Below, in pieces: positions 36,926 through 45,381 of a DNA stretch of 64,000 bases. The notes beneath the pieces were generated by a model, which made no database searches, was not told the DNA's origin, and saw only the letters and a list, made by a program, of their open reading frames with translations. Every line of letters begins with the position of its first letter. The first letter of the stretch is position 1. A program made the position numbers and the translations under genes. The DNA is from Pleurocapsa sp. PCC 7327 (lineage in GTDB: Bacteria; Cyanobacteriota; Cyanobacteriia; Cyanobacteriales; Microcystaceae), in NCBI RefSeq assembly GCF_000317025.1, contig NC_019689.1, forward strand, positions 4,294,024 through 4,358,023. Reading direction: 5' to 3'.

Positions 36926-37847
36926 CGACCCCAATTAATGGTTTTAGCTGTTCGACGAGCTGCTGCGCTCGAATTTTTCTGGCTTCTGGCAAGAGATGAT
37001 AATGGGTATCGGCAAATAAACTTGAATCGGTTTTCAGATTTAACGAGTCTTTTTCATAGATGAGGGGAGCAATTTTAGCCAGTTCTTGAGCCGTTTTTTT
37101 CACGCTAGCAATTGTTTTTTCGTCCTTGCTCGCGTAAACCCAGGGCAGCGACAGAATGAGTTTTCCTCCTGTGGCTTCCACTTCTTGACGAAATTGACTA
37201 ATCCGCTCGATCGCATGGCTGGAAATGGGGCTGTCGATTGGCAGTTGCCACCATTGGCCGACTCGCACTTTCGTGACTGTAGGGTCGCCGCGATCGCTCA
37301 CGGGATCGGAATAGTACCCCGTCATTTTTCCCCGCTCGACCAAATCTACCGCAGATTTGGTTAGCGCTCTCAGGCTCGGAATCCCAAGCAGCCAAACCTC
37401 TTGAGCGAGTTCTTTGGGTGGAATTCCGCCCAATCCCGGTCGGGCGATCGCCACGCCAAAACTAGCAGAGCGATCGCCCAAACCATTATCATCTAGCAGG
37501 ATTAAATATTCGGGAATCAGCAGAACGATATCCCCAGAACGCACTTGGTCTATGACGCTCGGTAGGATTACATCTAGACCGACGGGTCCGTCCAATCCCA
37601 GATTCACTACCGGAATTCCCAATCCCCTTTCGAGCGCTTTGGAGTCGATGGTGTAGTGAGCGCCCGACCCGCCAGTCACCAGCAAGCGTCTGGGAGCTTG
37701 GATCTGAGCTGCTATTGCCATTTTGTCTTTATACATCTGACGCAGCCAGCTCAACTCGCCGCCGTAGTAAACGTTATAAACGAACCCTAACGACCAAGCT
37801 GCACCCACTGCGATTAAGTAGGGAACAAGCCCAAGCAGTTTTCCCAT
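36894..37847 (-). CDS. Membrane-anchored SGNH-like hypothetical protein
   Basis: 317 aa. One N-terminal helix (LVPYLIAVGAAWSLGFVYNV), then a soluble domain with RRLLVTGGSGAHYTIDS (nucleophile-like Ser), IPVVNLGLDGPVGLDVILP and a C-terminal DTHYHLLPEARKIRA that could provide Asp and His. This resembles SGNH-fold surface proteins, as does the protein at 27621-28835. Probably faces the periplasm. Its stop overlaps the NDH-2 start. Function unknown. Confidence 0.55.
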   Translation of the reverse strand: MGKLLGLVPYLIAVGAAWSLGFVYNVYYGGELSWLRQMYKDKMAIAAQIQAPRRLLVTGGSGAHYTIDSKALERGLGIPVVNLGLDGPVGLDVILPSVIDQVRSGDIVLLIPEYLILLDDNGLGDRSASFGVAIARPGLGGIPPKELAQEVWLLGIPSLRALTKSAVDLVERGKMTGYYSDPVSDRGDPTVTKVRVGQWWQLPIDSPISSHAIERISQFRQEVEATGGKLILSLPWVYASKDEKTIASVKKTAQELAKIAPLIYEKDSLNLKTDSSLFADTHYHLLPEARKIRAQQLVEQLKPLIGVDARQSETNNR

Positions 37848-38173
37848 TAGCTCTTAATAATCCTTAATCTCAATCATATCAACAACACTGGTTCGTGTCA
37901 TTGGCGATCGGGAGTCAGGAATCGTACAGACGCGATAGGAGCGCGCCTGTACCTAGTTAGATCGATTCCTATCTTGGCTTACAAATCTCTTTCCCTGCTT
38001 CAAAAGTCTCCCTGGCTCGCCATTTGTAGCAAGATTAAAGAGAAACGATATTAGTAGTTAGTGGTTAGTTGTCTCCCCAGTTCCCCAGTCCCCCAGTTTC
38101 CCCACTTCCACCTATTTCTTACAGGAGTGATAGGCTAAAGATAGTAAAGAAATCGTTTTTTTCTCGGTCAAAT
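37848..38173. other. Intergenic region with an inverted repeat and pyrimidine tract
   Basis: GTACAG(A)CGCG ... CGCG(C)CTGTAC (37924-37952) forms a hairpin. TTAGTAGTTAGTGGTTAG followed by a C/T tract (38050-38110) is another copy of the dispersed composite repeat. The remainder holds the promoter for the regulator at 38174. Confidence 0.45.
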
Positions 38174-38845
38174 ATGCCTCTTTTGATCCTGATCGCAGAT
38201 GACGATCCAGGAATTCGATTAGCCGTTAAAGATTATCTAGAACTCGCAGGATATTCGGTCATTACTGCTCAAAATGGACGAGAAGCGCTCTTCCTGCTGG
38301 AAACCTATCACCCTTACCTGCTGGTTTCCGATATCAAAATGCCAGGAAAAGACGGTTACGATCTCGTTAAGCAAGTTCGCCAACGTCCCGAATTCCGACT
38401 GCTGCCCGTTATCTTTTTGACACAGAGAAATACGACCGAAGAGCGAATTATTGGCTATCAGGCAGGATGCGATGTCTATCTGCCCAAGCCTTTTGCAATG
38501 GAGGAACTGGGGGCAGTGATTCGCAATCTGTTAGAGCGATCGCAGATGATTCAGTCTGAAAGGCAATTCTCCGATCGCCAATCTAAACCTAAACCTTTAC
38601 AGGCACAAGAAGGAAGCGAGCAAGTCCCTTGTGTCGAACAACCTCCCTCTTTCAAGTTCACCCAGCGGGAGGAACAAGTTCTGATCTTACTGACGAAAGG
38701 ACATTCCAATGCCGAAATTGGCAACGAGCTTCATTTAAGTCCTAGAACCATTGAAAAGTACGTTAGCAGCCTTCTCAGAAAAACAGAAACTAGCAATCGA
38801 GCCGAATTAGTCCGTTTTGCTTTGGAGCACCATTTAGTCGATTAG
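38174..38845 (+). CDS. Response regulator, receiver plus LuxR-type HTH (Ycf29-like)
   Basis: 223 aa, the same architecture as the protein at 17221-17868: receiver (LILIADDDPGIRLAVKDYLE, LLVSDIKMPGKDGYD, YLPKPFAMEEL) and C-terminal LuxR HTH (FTQREEQVLILLTKGHSNAEIGNELH). A transcriptional regulator of unknown target. The longer frame from 38069 reads through a pyrimidine-rich repeat, so ATG 38174 is the start. Convergent with the phosphatase gene, 8 bp apart. Confidence 0.87.
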   Translation: MPLLILIADDDPGIRLAVKDYLELAGYSVITAQNGREALFLLETYHPYLLVSDIKMPGKDGYDLVKQVRQRPEFRLLPVIFLTQRNTTEERIIGYQAGCDVYLPKPFAMEELGAVIRNLLERSQMIQSERQFSDRQSKPKPLQAQEGSEQVPCVEQPPSFKFTQREEQVLILLTKGHSNAEIGNELHLSPRTIEKYVSSLLRKTETSNRAELVRFALEHHLVD

Positions 38846-38853
38846 TCAGAGAT

Positions 38854-39342
38854 TTAAGGTTTTCTGCCATTATTTAAATCGCTGACGTGGTTCAACAACC
38901 CTTCACAGGCATCCAAGAGCAAATTGAAAACCTTCTCAAAACCCTCTCTACCGCCATAATAAGGATCTGGAACTTCTTTGGCTTGATGGCGAGTAGCAAA
39001 TTCACATATTAACTTTACTTTGTCGCTATGTTGCTTCTGAGGGTCGAGAGCGAGAATATCCCAATAATTTTCGCGATCCATTGCTAAAATTAAGTCAAAT
39101 TTTTCAAAATCGGCAATCTGAAATTGTCTGGCTTTGCCCTTCATGGAAATTCCGCGAAGTGCTGCGGCTTCCGCCATCCGACGGTCAGGAGGGGAACCGA
39201 TATGATAGCTCGAAGTTCCGGCTGAATCGCAAATAATTTCTTCGCTCAAACCTGCTCGTTCGATCAGATAATTCATGATATTCTCTGCTGCGGGAGAACG
39301 ACAAATATTCCCCAAACAGACAAAAAGTAATCTGTAAGCCAT
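38854..39342 (-). CDS. Low-molecular-weight protein tyrosine phosphatase
   Basis: 162 aa. The P-loop VCLGNICRSPAAE (CxxxxxR) lies at residues ~8-20 and the general acid loop VPDPYYGG at ~115-125, the standard spacing. In bacteria such enzymes dephosphorylate BY-kinases that control polysaccharide export; some act on arsenate. No arsenic or kinase gene is adjacent. ATG 39342 matches the usual MxxRLLFVCLGNICRSP start; the longer frame to 39423 is unlikely. Confidence 0.92.
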   Translation of the reverse strand: MAYRLLFVCLGNICRSPAAENIMNYLIERAGLSEEIICDSAGTSSYHIGSPPDRRMAEAAALRGISMKGKARQFQIADFEKFDLILAMDRENYWDILALDPQKQHSDKVKLICEFATRHQAKEVPDPYYGGREGFEKVFNLLLDACEGLLNHVSDLNNGRKP

Positions 39343-39581
39343 AAATATCGGTTGAGTGCCATCAAAATTAAGATTATAACCAGATTTGAGCGAGTCGGTT
39401 CTCAATAGTTGGAAATACACCACACAGACAAATTCTCAATTCTTGCTTGCTCGCTCAAATCGAGAAATGCGATCGCGCTCTTGACATTTAGATAACTATT
39501 GAGGAAACAAAGATCGAGAATTGATAGGCAGCCTTCGTGCTATTGTGGTGGCAGTATATCTGAGGCAAAGATAACAGACGA

Positions 39582-40217
39582 ATGCGATCGCTTAATTTTT
39601 TAAGCATATTTGCATTATTTGTAGGTTTATCCTGCTTTCCCATTGCCTGTCATTCTCAGTCAGAAACTACTGGGTTGCAACCCCCTTTATCTTCTCAGCC
39701 TAAACCCGATCGTGTAACGGTTGAAAGACCAACGGTTCGACAACCAGAAATTCGGCAACCAAAAGTCGAAGCTCCCCAAGTTACGATTCCAGAAGTGCAA
39801 ATTCCGGAAATCACCTTTCCTGGCATTCGCGTACAACAGAGTCAAAATTCAACTGTTATTACTATTGCTGCTGATATACTATTCGACTTCGATCGAGCCA
39901 CCCTTCGACCTGATGCTGAAGCTGCACTGCGACAAATCAGTACTGCAATTGCTAAACACTATCCCCAGAATCCGATGCAAATTCAAGGACATACGGATGC
40001 GATCGGAAGTGATTCGTATAATCAAGATTTGTCAGTGCGTCGCGCTGTTGCTGTCAAGCAGTGGTTGCAACAACAAGGAAATGTGGCTGCATCACGCATG
40101 AGTGCGATCGGTTATGGTGAATCTAGACCTGTAGCTGCCAATACAAAGGCAGATGGTTCAGACAATCCTGAAGGACGACAAAAAAATCGTCGAGTGGAAA
40201 TTGTCATTCGTCGCTGA
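39582..40217 (+). CDS. OmpA-family peptidoglycan-binding protein
   Basis: 211 aa. A signal segment (NFLSIFALFVGLSCFPIAC) ends in a Cys, possibly lipidated though the lipobox is poor. A Pro-rich linker with repeating (R/E)QPEIRQP and PEVQIPEITFPG steps follows, and then a complete OmpA C-terminal domain: ILFDFDRATLRPDAEAAL, IQGHTDAIGSDSYNQDLSVR and SAIGYGESRPVA ... KNRRVEIVI. It would anchor the envelope to peptidoglycan from the periplasm or outer membrane. Confidence 0.9.
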   Translation: MRSLNFLSIFALFVGLSCFPIACHSQSETTGLQPPLSSQPKPDRVTVERPTVRQPEIRQPKVEAPQVTIPEVQIPEITFPGIRVQQSQNSTVITIAADILFDFDRATLRPDAEAALRQISTAIAKHYPQNPMQIQGHTDAIGSDSYNQDLSVRRAVAVKQWLQQQGNVAASRMSAIGYGESRPVAANTKADGSDNPEGRQKNRRVEIVIRR

Positions 40218-40994
40218 CAACGGAAGTAGTGAAAAATGGTCAATCATGGTGGTAACAAGTCATTTTTTCCTAGCGATCGCGTGACAGAACATTTCAGATT
40301 CCGACGGAGATTTTACGAAAGGAGATTGGTGAATGCTGGAATTGAAAAGCAAAATTCCTACGGATACCTGGATAACGGCATAATATCTCATTTTCTTAAT
40401 GATATGCTTAATAGCAGCAAAATTACCGTTGCGGCGATCGCACAAAATTTACGACTCCTATTTACCATATTTAACAGGTTATCCCATAAAGTCTAGAAGG
40501 TCATTTTGAGCAGAGCGATCGCGAAGCGAAACATCTTATAGCAATTCGCCGATGCTCCTCCACTTCGTGAGAGTCCGCGTCGGTTGGCAATTATCAGTTC
40601 GCAATTAGGAAATAGAGATGGATTCTAGCTAGAAATTCAATGTTTTTAGATTTTAATGGCGAATTGCGAATACAATCGCTTCAGAGTTTCTAGCAGTGCT
40701 TAAGGAAAGATGGAGTGGTTGTCGCGAGCCTTCGCGAGTATCTTGAGGACGAAGATAGATCCTCCCCGCAGGTATGGTCGCTTGGATTGGATTCCGTTAT
40801 GAGAGAAGCGATCGCTACTTTGTGTTTCAAATTCGCGATTGGAGTAATGATACTTACGATATCACAATCCGTTAATAAGTTAGACATCACCTCAGTATAA
40901 CATAAAATTATGTCTAGGATTGTTTAACTATGTCCGATTATTTAAGTTCTGTTAAAAACCCTCGTTTTAATTCCGACTTCCGACTTCCGACTTT
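40218..40994. other. Gene-poor region with decayed fragments and dispersed repeats
   Basis: No intact gene. Around 40334-40383 a ribosome site and a 16-codon frame (MLELKSKIPTDTWITA) resemble the first residues of an Uma2-family protein, so a remnant is possible. 40516-40547 and 40584-40608 match, inverted, sequences at 63126-63185, a dispersed repeat. The rest is unassigned. Confidence 0.4.
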
Positions 40995-41966
40995 TTAGGT
41001 CCACTGACGGAAGAAAGTATTATCTTCCCAAACCTGGGCAGTAAGCTGTTCGATTTTGGTCAAATCAGCTTGTGCGAGGGGTTTGAAGGCTTGGGCGACG
41101 CGGACGTTCCCTTTCAACTGCTCTGCGTTCTCAGCTGCTATGATACAAGTATGAACGCCATCGAGCGAAAGAACGTAACCCATCGCCTGATGCATTCCCT
41201 CTAGAGCGCCCGGTTTAAACAGACGACCATAGGCAGGCACTTTCATGGCAATTACGCCGACATTTCTTTCCCGTGCTGCAGGCAACACCACGGGCGCAAA
41301 AGGACGGGGATGGTGAATATCAGCGGCATTGAGGGATACCAAAGTGGTGTCGAAGGGATAGCGGCGCAATCCGGCAGCAATTACGTCGGGTTCGTGGTGT
41401 CCGGTGATGCCGCTGAATTTGACGATCTTTTGCTCCTGGGCTTCTTCTAGCGCTTTAGCTGCTCCATCGTTGCCAAAAATTTGGTCGAGTTGCTCGTGAA
41501 AAGATACGCTATGGAATTGCCACAGATCGATATAGTTGGTATTTAATCGTTGCAGCGATCGCTCTAAATCTCTCCATGCACCATCGCGATCGCGAGCTGC
41601 TGTTTTAGTCGCTAAAAAGATTTTATCGCGATAGGCGGGAAGGACTTTTCCCATGTACCCTTCGCTCGGACCGTAACCAGCAGCGGTATCGAAATATCGA
41701 ATGCCCAGAGAAATCGCTGCTTCGACTAGCTCGATCGACTCTTTCTCTTTTCCTTCTCCAGACAGAGGAGTCTGTCCCGCTCCCCCCAGTCCTAAAATGG
41801 GAACGGAGACTCCTGTTTTGCCTAAAATTTTTTCGGGCATAGTTTGGTTGGGAACTGAGGCAACAACTTGTTCGGGTTGCCTCTCTATGGCAGAACTGCA
41901 AGCAATCGTCCCAGCCATTGCAGCAGTTCCAATGAGAAAATTCCGCCGTGTTGTATTTTTTGTCAT
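40995..41966 (-). CDS. Aldo/keto reductase with Tat signal
   Basis: 323 aa. TRRNFLIGTAAMAGTIACSS is a twin-arginine signal with a Cys after it, so export and perhaps lipidation are likely. The AKR fold shows ILGLGGAGQTPL, RYFDTAAGYGPSEGYMG (catalytic Tyr), FLATKTAARD (Lys), YIDLWQFHSV (His). The reductase would use NAD(P)H on aldehydes or ketones; an exported NAD(P)H enzyme is unusual, and some homologues keep the signal-like N-terminus. Substrate unknown. Confidence 0.85.
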   Translation of the reverse strand: MTKNTTRRNFLIGTAAMAGTIACSSAIERQPEQVVASVPNQTMPEKILGKTGVSVPILGLGGAGQTPLSGEGKEKESIELVEAAISLGIRYFDTAAGYGPSEGYMGKVLPAYRDKIFLATKTAARDRDGAWRDLERSLQRLNTNYIDLWQFHSVSFHEQLDQIFGNDGAAKALEEAQEQKIVKFSGITGHHEPDVIAAGLRRYPFDTTLVSLNAADIHHPRPFAPVVLPAARERNVGVIAMKVPAYGRLFKPGALEGMHQAMGYVLSLDGVHTCIIAAENAEQLKGNVRVAQAFKPLAQADLTKIEQLTAQVWEDNTFFRQWT

Positions 41967-42044
41967 AAGAAGCGACCTGACCCAGACAGCGATCGCAAGA
42001 TCGATTTCTTTTGCTAGTCTAGCGTTCGCTCCGAAAAAATTTGG

Positions 42045-42635
42045 TTAATTATTGACTAATTCCGTATTGAACTCGTTAAAGGAACGACGCTTCAATTCTA
42101 CCGATTCGGAACGAGGCAATAGATCGAATACCTCTCTCAACACGTCATCGACTGCTTCGTACTTGACCTGTCCCTTGCCGTTGAAAACAACCTTTCCAGC
42201 TTCATCGAGAACTACGGTTTGAGGCACGACCCCCGTATAATAATAACCGACTTCGTTGGGCGAATAAGTCGATTTGACGGGAATGCTATCGACGCTGACG
42301 GGAATGATACTCGCCGCCCGACCGTAAAATTCTTGTATGCGAGAAACCACGATCGCAAATTCTTTGCAATCCCTACTGTCGTCTAGGTAATAGACCAGTA
42401 CGGCAGGCATTTTTCGTTTCAAGGACTCTGCTAGGGTTAAACGGGGAGGCACGAGCGAGCCATTGCCCGCATAGACGACAAAGACGTTACCGTCGAGGCG
42501 ATCGTCGTTTATACTAGCCCACGCGGTTGGCGTTTCCCAGATCGACCAACTGGCACATAGAGCGATGGAAACTGCTAAGCAAAGGGGAAAAAGCTTTTTC
42601 CAGTAAGATTGCACGCGATTTTGAATGGTACCCAT
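42045..42635 (-). CDS. Thylakoid photosystem I accumulation factor-like, thioredoxin-fold
   Basis: 196 aa. An N-terminal hydrophobic segment (LFPLCLAVSIALCASWSIW) precedes a thioredoxin-like domain: DGNVFVVYAGNGSLVPPRLTLAES, AVLVYYLDDSRDCKEFA and VVPQTVVLDEAGKVVFNGKG. The GNGSLVPP block is characteristic of a cyanobacterial family annotated as needed for PSI accumulation. No CxxC is seen, only one Cys in the DSRDCKEF segment. Probably in the thylakoid lumen or membrane. Confidence 0.75.
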   Translation of the reverse strand: MGTIQNRVQSYWKKLFPLCLAVSIALCASWSIWETPTAWASINDDRLDGNVFVVYAGNGSLVPPRLTLAESLKRKMPAVLVYYLDDSRDCKEFAIVVSRIQEFYGRAASIIPVSVDSIPVKSTYSPNEVGYYYTGVVPQTVVLDEAGKVVFNGKGQVKYEAVDDVLREVFDLLPRSESVELKRRSFNEFNTELVNN

Positions 42636-42705
42636 AAGTGGATTTCGTGTTCTAGTGTAACTTCGTTAAAATAATGTCACAGGAGAGAGTAATGTAGAAA
42701 ACCCC

Positions 42706-43200
42706 GTGAACCGACAACGGACAACGCAACAATTTACAGAGCTGCAAATACCAGCGTCAACTCGGCTGGCAAACAGCTACTATGCTATCCTGGGATTACA
42801 TCCTTCTGCATCTGCTATTGAAATTCGGCGAGCCTATCGGGAGATGAGCAAGCGCTACCATCCCGATACCACTAAACTATCCTTGGAGGTTGCTAAGGCG
42901 AAGTTTCAGCAACTCAATGAAGCTTATGCCACTTTGAGTAACCCAGAGCGGCGATCGCTCTACGATTTAAAAATCGGCTATTCTCGCTGGAACGTTATCC
43001 AAGTACCGCTAGATTTAGAACGAACTGCTCCTCAAACCTGGCACCAAGGGTCTAATTCTGCCTACCTCGATCCGACTGACCGCCCTTTGTCGGCAGGAGA
43101 GATTTTTGTGTTGTTTATTCTCGCTTTAACTTTTGTCGGATGCTTATTGTTGGTAGTTGTGGTAGGTTTATTGAGAGGAGAAAACTCTTTTTTGGTCTAG
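42706..43200 (+). CDS. J-domain membrane protein (DnaJ-like)
   Basis: 164 aa from a GTG start. The J domain occupies residues ~22-90 (YYAILGLHPSASAIEIRRAY, KRYHPDTTK with the HPD tripeptide, FQQLNEAYATLSNPERRSLYD). A C-terminal membrane helix (GEIFVLFILALTFVGCLLLV) follows, and there is no Gly/Phe or zinc region. It probably recruits Hsp70/DnaK to a membrane. Stand-alone gene, divergent from the PSI-factor gene. Confidence 0.87.
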   Translation: MNRQRTTQQFTELQIPASTRLANSYYAILGLHPSASAIEIRRAYREMSKRYHPDTTKLSLEVAKAKFQQLNEAYATLSNPERRSLYDLKIGYSRWNVIQVPLDLERTAPQTWHQGSNSAYLDPTDRPLSAGEIFVLFILALTFVGCLLLVVVVGLLRGENSFLV

Positions 43201-43210
43201 ATTCTGCCTG

Positions 43211-43240
43211 GCGATCGCTTGCAGGCAAGTAAGCGATCGC
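43211..43240 (+). terminator. HIP1-built terminator-like hairpin
   Basis: GCGATCGCTT (43211-43220) pairs with AAGCGATCGC (43231-43240) around a 10-nt loop, 11 bp after the J-domain gene stop. No strong T-tract. Confidence 0.4.
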
Positions 43241-43289
43241 ATAGCTAATTTTCCCAAACTGATTTAGAAAATCTAAACTTCAAAATCTA

Positions 43290-43562
43290 ATGACACTTCC
43301 ATCCCCAGATACTCCTCTCTACAATCACCCCCTACCCCAAATCGAACAGTGGTTGTCAGATTTAGGCGCTCAACAAGATCGCGACAACTTACATTGTTGG
43401 AAGGTCGAACGCCCAACTTGGAAAGCCGATTTGTGTCTGGATGTAGAAGAGTTGGTCGTTTGCTATATCAATGCTGGCGCAGACGGAAGCGATATTAAGC
43501 GTTCCTTCAAATATTCTCTGAGCCGTCAGGATATCGAAGCAGCGGTTTTTTCAGGCCCTTAA
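43290..43562 (+). CDS. DUF3143-family protein
   Basis: 90 aa. TPLYNHPLPQIEQWLSDLGA, CWKVERPTWKADLCLDVEEL and the C-terminal YSLSRQDIEAAVFSGP are characteristic of DUF3143, a small cyanobacterial/plastid-lineage family without a known function. No signal or membrane helix. Lies downstream of the J-domain gene, 90 bp away, in the same direction. Confidence 0.85.
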   Translation: MTLPSPDTPLYNHPLPQIEQWLSDLGAQQDRDNLHCWKVERPTWKADLCLDVEELVVCYINAGADGSDIKRSFKYSLSRQDIEAAVFSGP

Positions 43563-43601
43563 TGTTAGCCTCTAGCTCTTGTCGCTGTCTTAATAATAAA
43601 A

Positions 43602-43982
43602 TGGAGCCGAGCAGAGTTGAACTGCTGTCCAGGCTGGGTATTGACTTTCCGCTCTTTCACAGGTTTAGCCTTTCTTATCCTCAAGGCGGGAACCATCTCT
43701 TATCCCGGATGGTGGGATGCTCTGGTATTATCTTAACTCTACAGCCGACCAGAGGCGGCTAGAGAGTGCATCCGTTGGGGTTGACCCTTAGTTCTTAACG
43801 GAGTCGAACTAAGAGTAGCGCAGTCGATTACAGACTCTTAGGCAGCTACTGCTACGCGCTTGAAGCTTACGATGTTGTTCGCAGTTACTTTTTTGTTGAG
43901 CCTTGGATTTACGAGAGACGACTCACTCTCGACCTGCATCACGGGCTAGCTTTCGCCAACCTGTCGAAACCGTTGCGGCCCC
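43602..43982 (-). ncRNA. ssrA: Transfer-messenger RNA (tmRNA)
   Basis: Read on the minus strand, the RNA begins GGGGCCGCAACGGTTTCGAC and ends GTTCAACTCTGCTCGGCTCCA; the two ends pair as a tRNA-Ala-like acceptor. The tag frame GCAAACAACATCGTAAGC... encodes ANNIVSFKRVAVAA followed by TAA, the conserved cyanobacterial tag. It is a one-piece, non-permuted tmRNA of about 380 nt. It rescues stalled ribosomes with SmpB and marks products for proteolysis. CCA is not encoded. Confidence 0.96.
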
Positions 43983-44177
43983 TCGTGACTATTTTTATTA
44001 TAAGAAAAATTTCCCACAGCTGCAACAGTAGGAGGTTTTGTGGCGATCGCCGACCGAGTGAGACTAACGTTACGAAACATTGAGAAATGCGGTTGGTTCT
44101 AATGAGAGAGAGAGCGATCGCCTTAAACTATTCTGAGACCTTCATTTGATAATTGAAACTTATTTAATATCGAGCAT

Positions 44178-45164
44178 ATGTTTCCCATTACTCGTCCTCG
44201 CCGTCTTCGCCAAACGCCTCAATTGCGCCGTATGGTGCGCGAAACCGTCCTCACTGCCAACGATCTGATCTATCCCCTGTTTGCCGTGCCAGGAGAAGGC
44301 ATTGCCCAAGAAGTAAAATCCATGCCGGGAGTCTACCAACTCTCGGTTGATAAAATTGTTGAGGAAGCAAAAGAAGTTTACAAGCTAGGGATTCCTGCCA
44401 TCATCCTCTTTGGCATTCCAGAGAACAAAGATGCCGACGCTACGGGGGCTTGGCACGATTGCGGCATCGTTCAGAAAACAGCTACAGCCGTTAAAGAAGC
44501 CGTACCAGATTTAATCGTCGTCGCCGATACTTGCCTGTGCGAATACACCGATCACGGTCACTGTGGTTACTTGCAAACAGGCGACTTGTTGGGACGGGTT
44601 TTAAACGATCCCACCTTGGAACTATTAAAGAAAACCGCCGTCTCGCAAGCGAAAGCCGGCGCAGATATCATTGCTCCCTCTGGGATGATGGATGGATTTG
44701 TAAGGGCAATCCGAGAAGCCCTCGACGAAGCAGGATTTCAAGATACGCCCATTCTTTCCTATGCGGCTAAATATGCTTCAGCCTATTACGGGCCATTCCG
44801 CGATGCTGCCGAGTCAGCCCCCCAATTTGGCGATCGCCGCACCTATCAAATGGATCCCGGCAATGCCCGCGAAGCCCTCAAAGAAGTCGAATTAGATATT
44901 GCCGAAGGGGCAGATATGCTAATGGTCAAACCCGCTTTGGCGTATATGGATATCATCTGGCGGGTGAAAGAAATAACCAATTTACCCGTTGCGGCATACA
45001 ATGTTTCGGGAGAATATTCGATGATTAAAGCAGCCGCCCTCAACGGTTGGATTGACGAAAAGAAAGTTACTTTAGAAACTTTAACGAGCCTCAAGCGATC
45101 GGGTGCCGATTTGATTTTAACCTACCATGCTAAAGATGCCGTTCGCTGGCTGCAAGAAGAATAA
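44178..45164 (+). CDS. hemB: Porphobilinogen synthase (delta-aminolevulinate dehydratase)
   Basis: 328 aa, full length. It condenses two 5-aminolevulinate molecules for heme, chlorophyll and bilin synthesis in the cytoplasm. Motifs: the cysteine cluster [14 protein letters not shown] (zinc site), [28 protein letters not shown] (first active Lys), [14 protein letters not shown] (Schiff-base Lys), and [10 protein letters not shown]. The cysteine motif suggests zinc dependence. The tmRNA gene lies upstream, divergent. Confidence 0.97.
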   Translation: MFPITRPRRLRQTPQLRRMVRETVLTANDLIYPLFAVPGEGIAQEVKSMPGVYQLSVDKIVEEAKEVYKLGIPAIILFGIPENKDADATGAWHDCGIVQKTATAVKEAVPDLIVVADTCLCEYTDHGHCGYLQTGDLLGRVLNDPTLELLKKTAVSQAKAGADIIAPSGMMDGFVRAIREALDEAGFQDTPILSYAAKYASAYYGPFRDAAESAPQFGDRRTYQMDPGNAREALKEVELDIAEGADMLMVKPALAYMDIIWRVKEITNLPVAAYNVSGEYSMIKAAALNGWIDEKKVTLETLTSLKRSGADLILTYHAKDAVRWLQEE

Positions 45165-45177
45165 AAAACTTCTGAGA

Positions 45178-45375
45178 CGGAGGGTGTGGGGAGTGCGGGA
45201 GGTGTAGGGAGATGGGGAGACTGGGGGACTGGGAGAGAATTAACTACTAACTACTAACTACTAACAATCCTCAATCCTTTCATCCGCCGTTCTCCTTGAA
45301 GAGGTTCAAGGAGCGTGCGGCGGCTTCGCCAAAATCGAAAATCCTTTCATCGAATGACCAATGACCAATGACTAA
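45178..45375. repeat. Dispersed composite repeat with 52-bp hairpin, copy 2
   Basis: A purine-rich tract (GGAGGGTGTGGGGAGTGCGG...), then TAACTACTAAC triplicates, then the 52-bp hairpin element (45284-45335) that is the inverse complement of 19925-19976. AATCCTTTCATC occurs on both sides of the hairpin core. Non-coding. Confidence 0.65.
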
Positions 45376-45381
45376 TTGAAT

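Noticed and set aside
40236-40496. 86-aa open frame after the OmpA gene
   Set aside because: No ribosome site, no protein-like conservation, and it crosses HIP1-containing intergenic and possible Uma2-remnant sequence in another frame.
43562-43762. 66-aa open frame starting next to the DUF3143 stop
   Set aside because: It overlaps the tmRNA gene on the other strand, whose structure and tag are unambiguous.
44040-44177. Riboswitch or leader upstream of hemB
   Set aside because: No recognisable conserved riboswitch core or strong terminator hairpin.
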